Assembly (NCBI RefSeq): GCF_000003815.2
Contig: NC_049990.1
Coordinates: forward strand, 22,804,781-22,839,682
Length of the DNA stretch: 34,902 nucleotides
From: Branchiostoma floridae
Lineage: Eukaryota > Chordata > Leptocardii > Amphioxiformes > Branchiostomatidae
Direction of reading: 5' to 3'
In this document: piece after piece, positions 33,228 to 34,902 of the stretch
Layout of the letters: every line of letters begins with the position of its first letter
How positions within the stretch are numbered: the stretch's first letter is position 1
Translations under genes and position numbers: made by a program
Notes under the pieces: model-generated
What the model was told of the DNA's origin: nothing
Databases searched by the model: none
What the model saw: the letters and a program-made list of their open reading frames with translations, nothing else

Positions 33228-34061
33228 GTACGTGAGCCATCTTAATTTCCTTGTGATCAAGTTCAATACTTATTTGTTTGTTTGTTTGTTTATTTTGAAA
33301 CACCTGGGTAGCCTATTCAGTGCTAATACACTGATTTTCGAGAGGGCCCAGTTTCACATGTACATACATGGAAATAAAGAAACAACTTACAGAGAGAAAA
33401 GTAGACATACACGTCGGAACATATAAGTACAACTGAAACATGAAAGACAGATAAATCAAAATCATAATCCGAACCAAGGTCAACAGTGTAGGAGGTTAGA
33501 GGTCACTAANNNNNNNNNNNNNNNNNNNNNNNNNNNNNNNNNNNNNNNNNNNNNNNNNNNNNNNNNNNNNNNNNNNNNNNNNNNNNNNNNNNNNNNNNNN
33601 NNNNNNNNNNNNNNNNNNNNNNNNNNNNNNNNNNNNNNNNNNNNNNNNNNNNNNNNNNNNNNNNNNNNNNNNNNNNNNNNNNNNNNNNNNNNNNNNNNNN
33701 NNNCCGTTGTACAAGTTGTCAATTTTTCGGAACAAGGAATAATTCTTCAGGAACGGTGGACACCGTTCGAAACGTCTAATTAAAATTTGATAATTATCCA
33801 GAAGTATAGACTTAATCATCTTTAAACCTTCGGGCGTGACCTCTACGTGGCCCCGATTTAAAATGAACCCGGGACCCGGTAGCAAATAGACGTGGTGACC
33901 TACCCGTGTGGAACATCGAGGGTTACCCCCTGTATCCGGCAGTCCACCGGGACAAATTTGTGGCTTCAGAGCCCGGTAGGGGCTACATCCCCGACGGGCA
34001 CCTGTGCAATTGGGAACTAAGCTGTCCAATACCCATAATACGTATGTACAAATATGATATA
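33228..34061 (+). other. Probable intron with gap
   Basis: It lies between the two plus-strand exons and contains the 194-N gap at 33510-33703 and a TTTG-rich run near 33273-33292. No further exon was recognised, but one could be hidden in the gap. Confidence 0.45.
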
Positions 34062-34533
34062 CAGTCAAAATGTCTATAGCGGGCACTCAAGGGACTGGAG
34101 AAATATGGCCACTATGGACAGGTGGCCACTATAGAAAAAATGTTGATCAATTGACCACGAGCAAGTTGCACATGATTTCAGTTCCCACTAATATTTCTCA
34201 CCAAGTAACATTGTCTCGAACGGTAAATTCGCCGACAAAGACTTGCACTTTAACGCTCAAGGCGCGCGTACCTTCCGCTACCGCCAAAATGATCCTGTTG
34301 GGAACTTCAAATCCTCACAAACTATGATTTCAAACTCGGCCAGGATGGCATAAGGCCACCGTATGGTTGCATAGGCAGTATTTCTGCATCTACAGGACCG
34401 GAAATCGTGTGGCCGTTGCCGCGTTGGACTGGTGGCCGCTATAGACTATTTCTTAATGCTTGGGTCAATGGGAAAAAATCCAAGGGACCGAGTGGCCACT
34501 ATGCAAAGGGGGCCGCTAAAACAGGTTTGACTG
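34062..34533. mobile_element. MITE with TA target duplication, 472 bp
   Basis: The left end CAGTCAAAATGTCTATAGCG pairs with the complement of the right end, CAGTCAAACCTGTTTTAGCG. TA flanks both ends (34060-34061 and 34534-34535), the hallmark of Tc1/mariner-type insertion. GTGGCCACTATAG/GGTGGCCGCTATAG phrases are repeated inside near both ends. No transposase is encoded. Part of its interior is related to 19284-19470. Confidence 0.82.
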
Positions 34534-34553
34534 TATATGGATTGTTTTCGCAG

Positions 34554-34647
34554 AATCAACTGTTACGTCTTTTGGCTGAACAGAAGACGATCACAGACAG
34601 CCTGAAGGAGCGAGTTTCACAGCTCGAGCAAATGATCAGGGACACAG
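34554..34647 (+). CDS. Coiled-coil exon, probably of the secreted protein starting at 33087
   Basis: Acceptor GATTGTTTTCGCAG and donor ACAG|GTATCA bound a 94-bp exon. It encodes NQLLRLLAEQKTITDSLKER and then VSQLEQMIRDT, with hydrophobic residues at heptad a/d positions. It begins in phase 0, matching the donor at 33227, and ends in phase 1. The TA flank of the MITE is only about 18 bp upstream of the splice site. Confidence 0.6.
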
Positions 34648-34902
34648 GTATCATAATTTTCCTTTGTGTTGCTGCATGGATCCATTTCCATATTGTATAA
34701 TTGCTAAAAGTTCATCATCATCATCATCGGTCGACGTGATCGCACATGTTTACACACGACGGGGTTATACCGCCCCTTACGGGGTGACATACCCTTTCGC
34801 TGGCTAATTACAAGACGGGGATGCGCCAGGTCTCCCGTCCGGGTGAATGATGTAAATCACCATGTGGCTGGCACGAGACAGAGTTCGCCAGCCTCCATCC
34901 GG
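34648..34902. other. Window end, intron-like sequence
   Basis: A TCA/ATC trinucleotide run occurs near 34710-34727, then moderately GC-rich sequence with ACGGGGTTATACCGCCCCTT, an imperfect hairpin. No exon is visible. Confidence 0.4.

Overview
The window looks like an invertebrate deuterostome genome, most probably an amphioxus (Branchiostoma). The reasons are an innate-immune gene with CARD, TIR, NACHT-related and leucine-rich-repeat exons, dense short introns with phase-1 junctions, a filamin-type gene, a non-LTR retrotransposon, a probable DDE-transposase relative and many small inverted-repeat elements. The species is inferred from gene style only. Seven runs of N break the sequence (691-1115, 5008-5192, 6366-6465, 14997-15096, 23551-24326, 25710-25809, 33510-33703). 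Three are exactly 100 N, the usual placeholder for a gap of unknown size.

1-6365 is a tandem satellite with a unit of about 215 bp (27 landmarks visible) and higher-order structure. 6466-14996 is one contig whose two ends are the same 87 bp. On its minus strand it carries an NLR-like gene: CARD exon, TIR exon, coiled-coil/linker exon, then a long exon running from a NACHT C-terminal segment into LRRs. The rest of that long exon (168-bp LRR repeats to the stop codon) lies at the other end of the contig. Closing the contig on its 87-bp overlap gives an 8,440-bp unit with one complete gene, so I read it as a collapsed tandem array or a circularised contig. No P-loop ATPase exon is visible. Between the gene's 3' and 5' ends, on the plus strand, sits an isolated last exon of triosephosphate isomerase with its own splice acceptor and poly(A) signal.

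15097-18086 holds a non-LTR retrotransposon on the minus strand (ORF1 candidate, then ORF2 with an intact-looking APE endonuclease and the start of the reverse transcriptase); it is cut off at its 3' side. 18087-22190 is non-coding and rich in repeats. 22194-25412 carries the 3' part of a filamin-repeat gene on the minus strand: five visible exons, with part of the gene lost in a 776-bp gap. 25811-27721 is a long plus-strand ORF of a transposase-like family with a C2H2-type finger, open into a gap at its N-terminus.

27722-34902 is mostly non-coding. It contains the first exon of a secreted or membrane LRR protein (minus), two short exons of a secreted coiled-coil protein (plus), two MITE-like elements, a GT microsatellite and a region with repeated GTAACAAACGTTAC motifs. 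The main biological interest is the CARD-TIR-LRR receptor that appears to lack its nucleotide-binding core and probably belongs to a tandem array.
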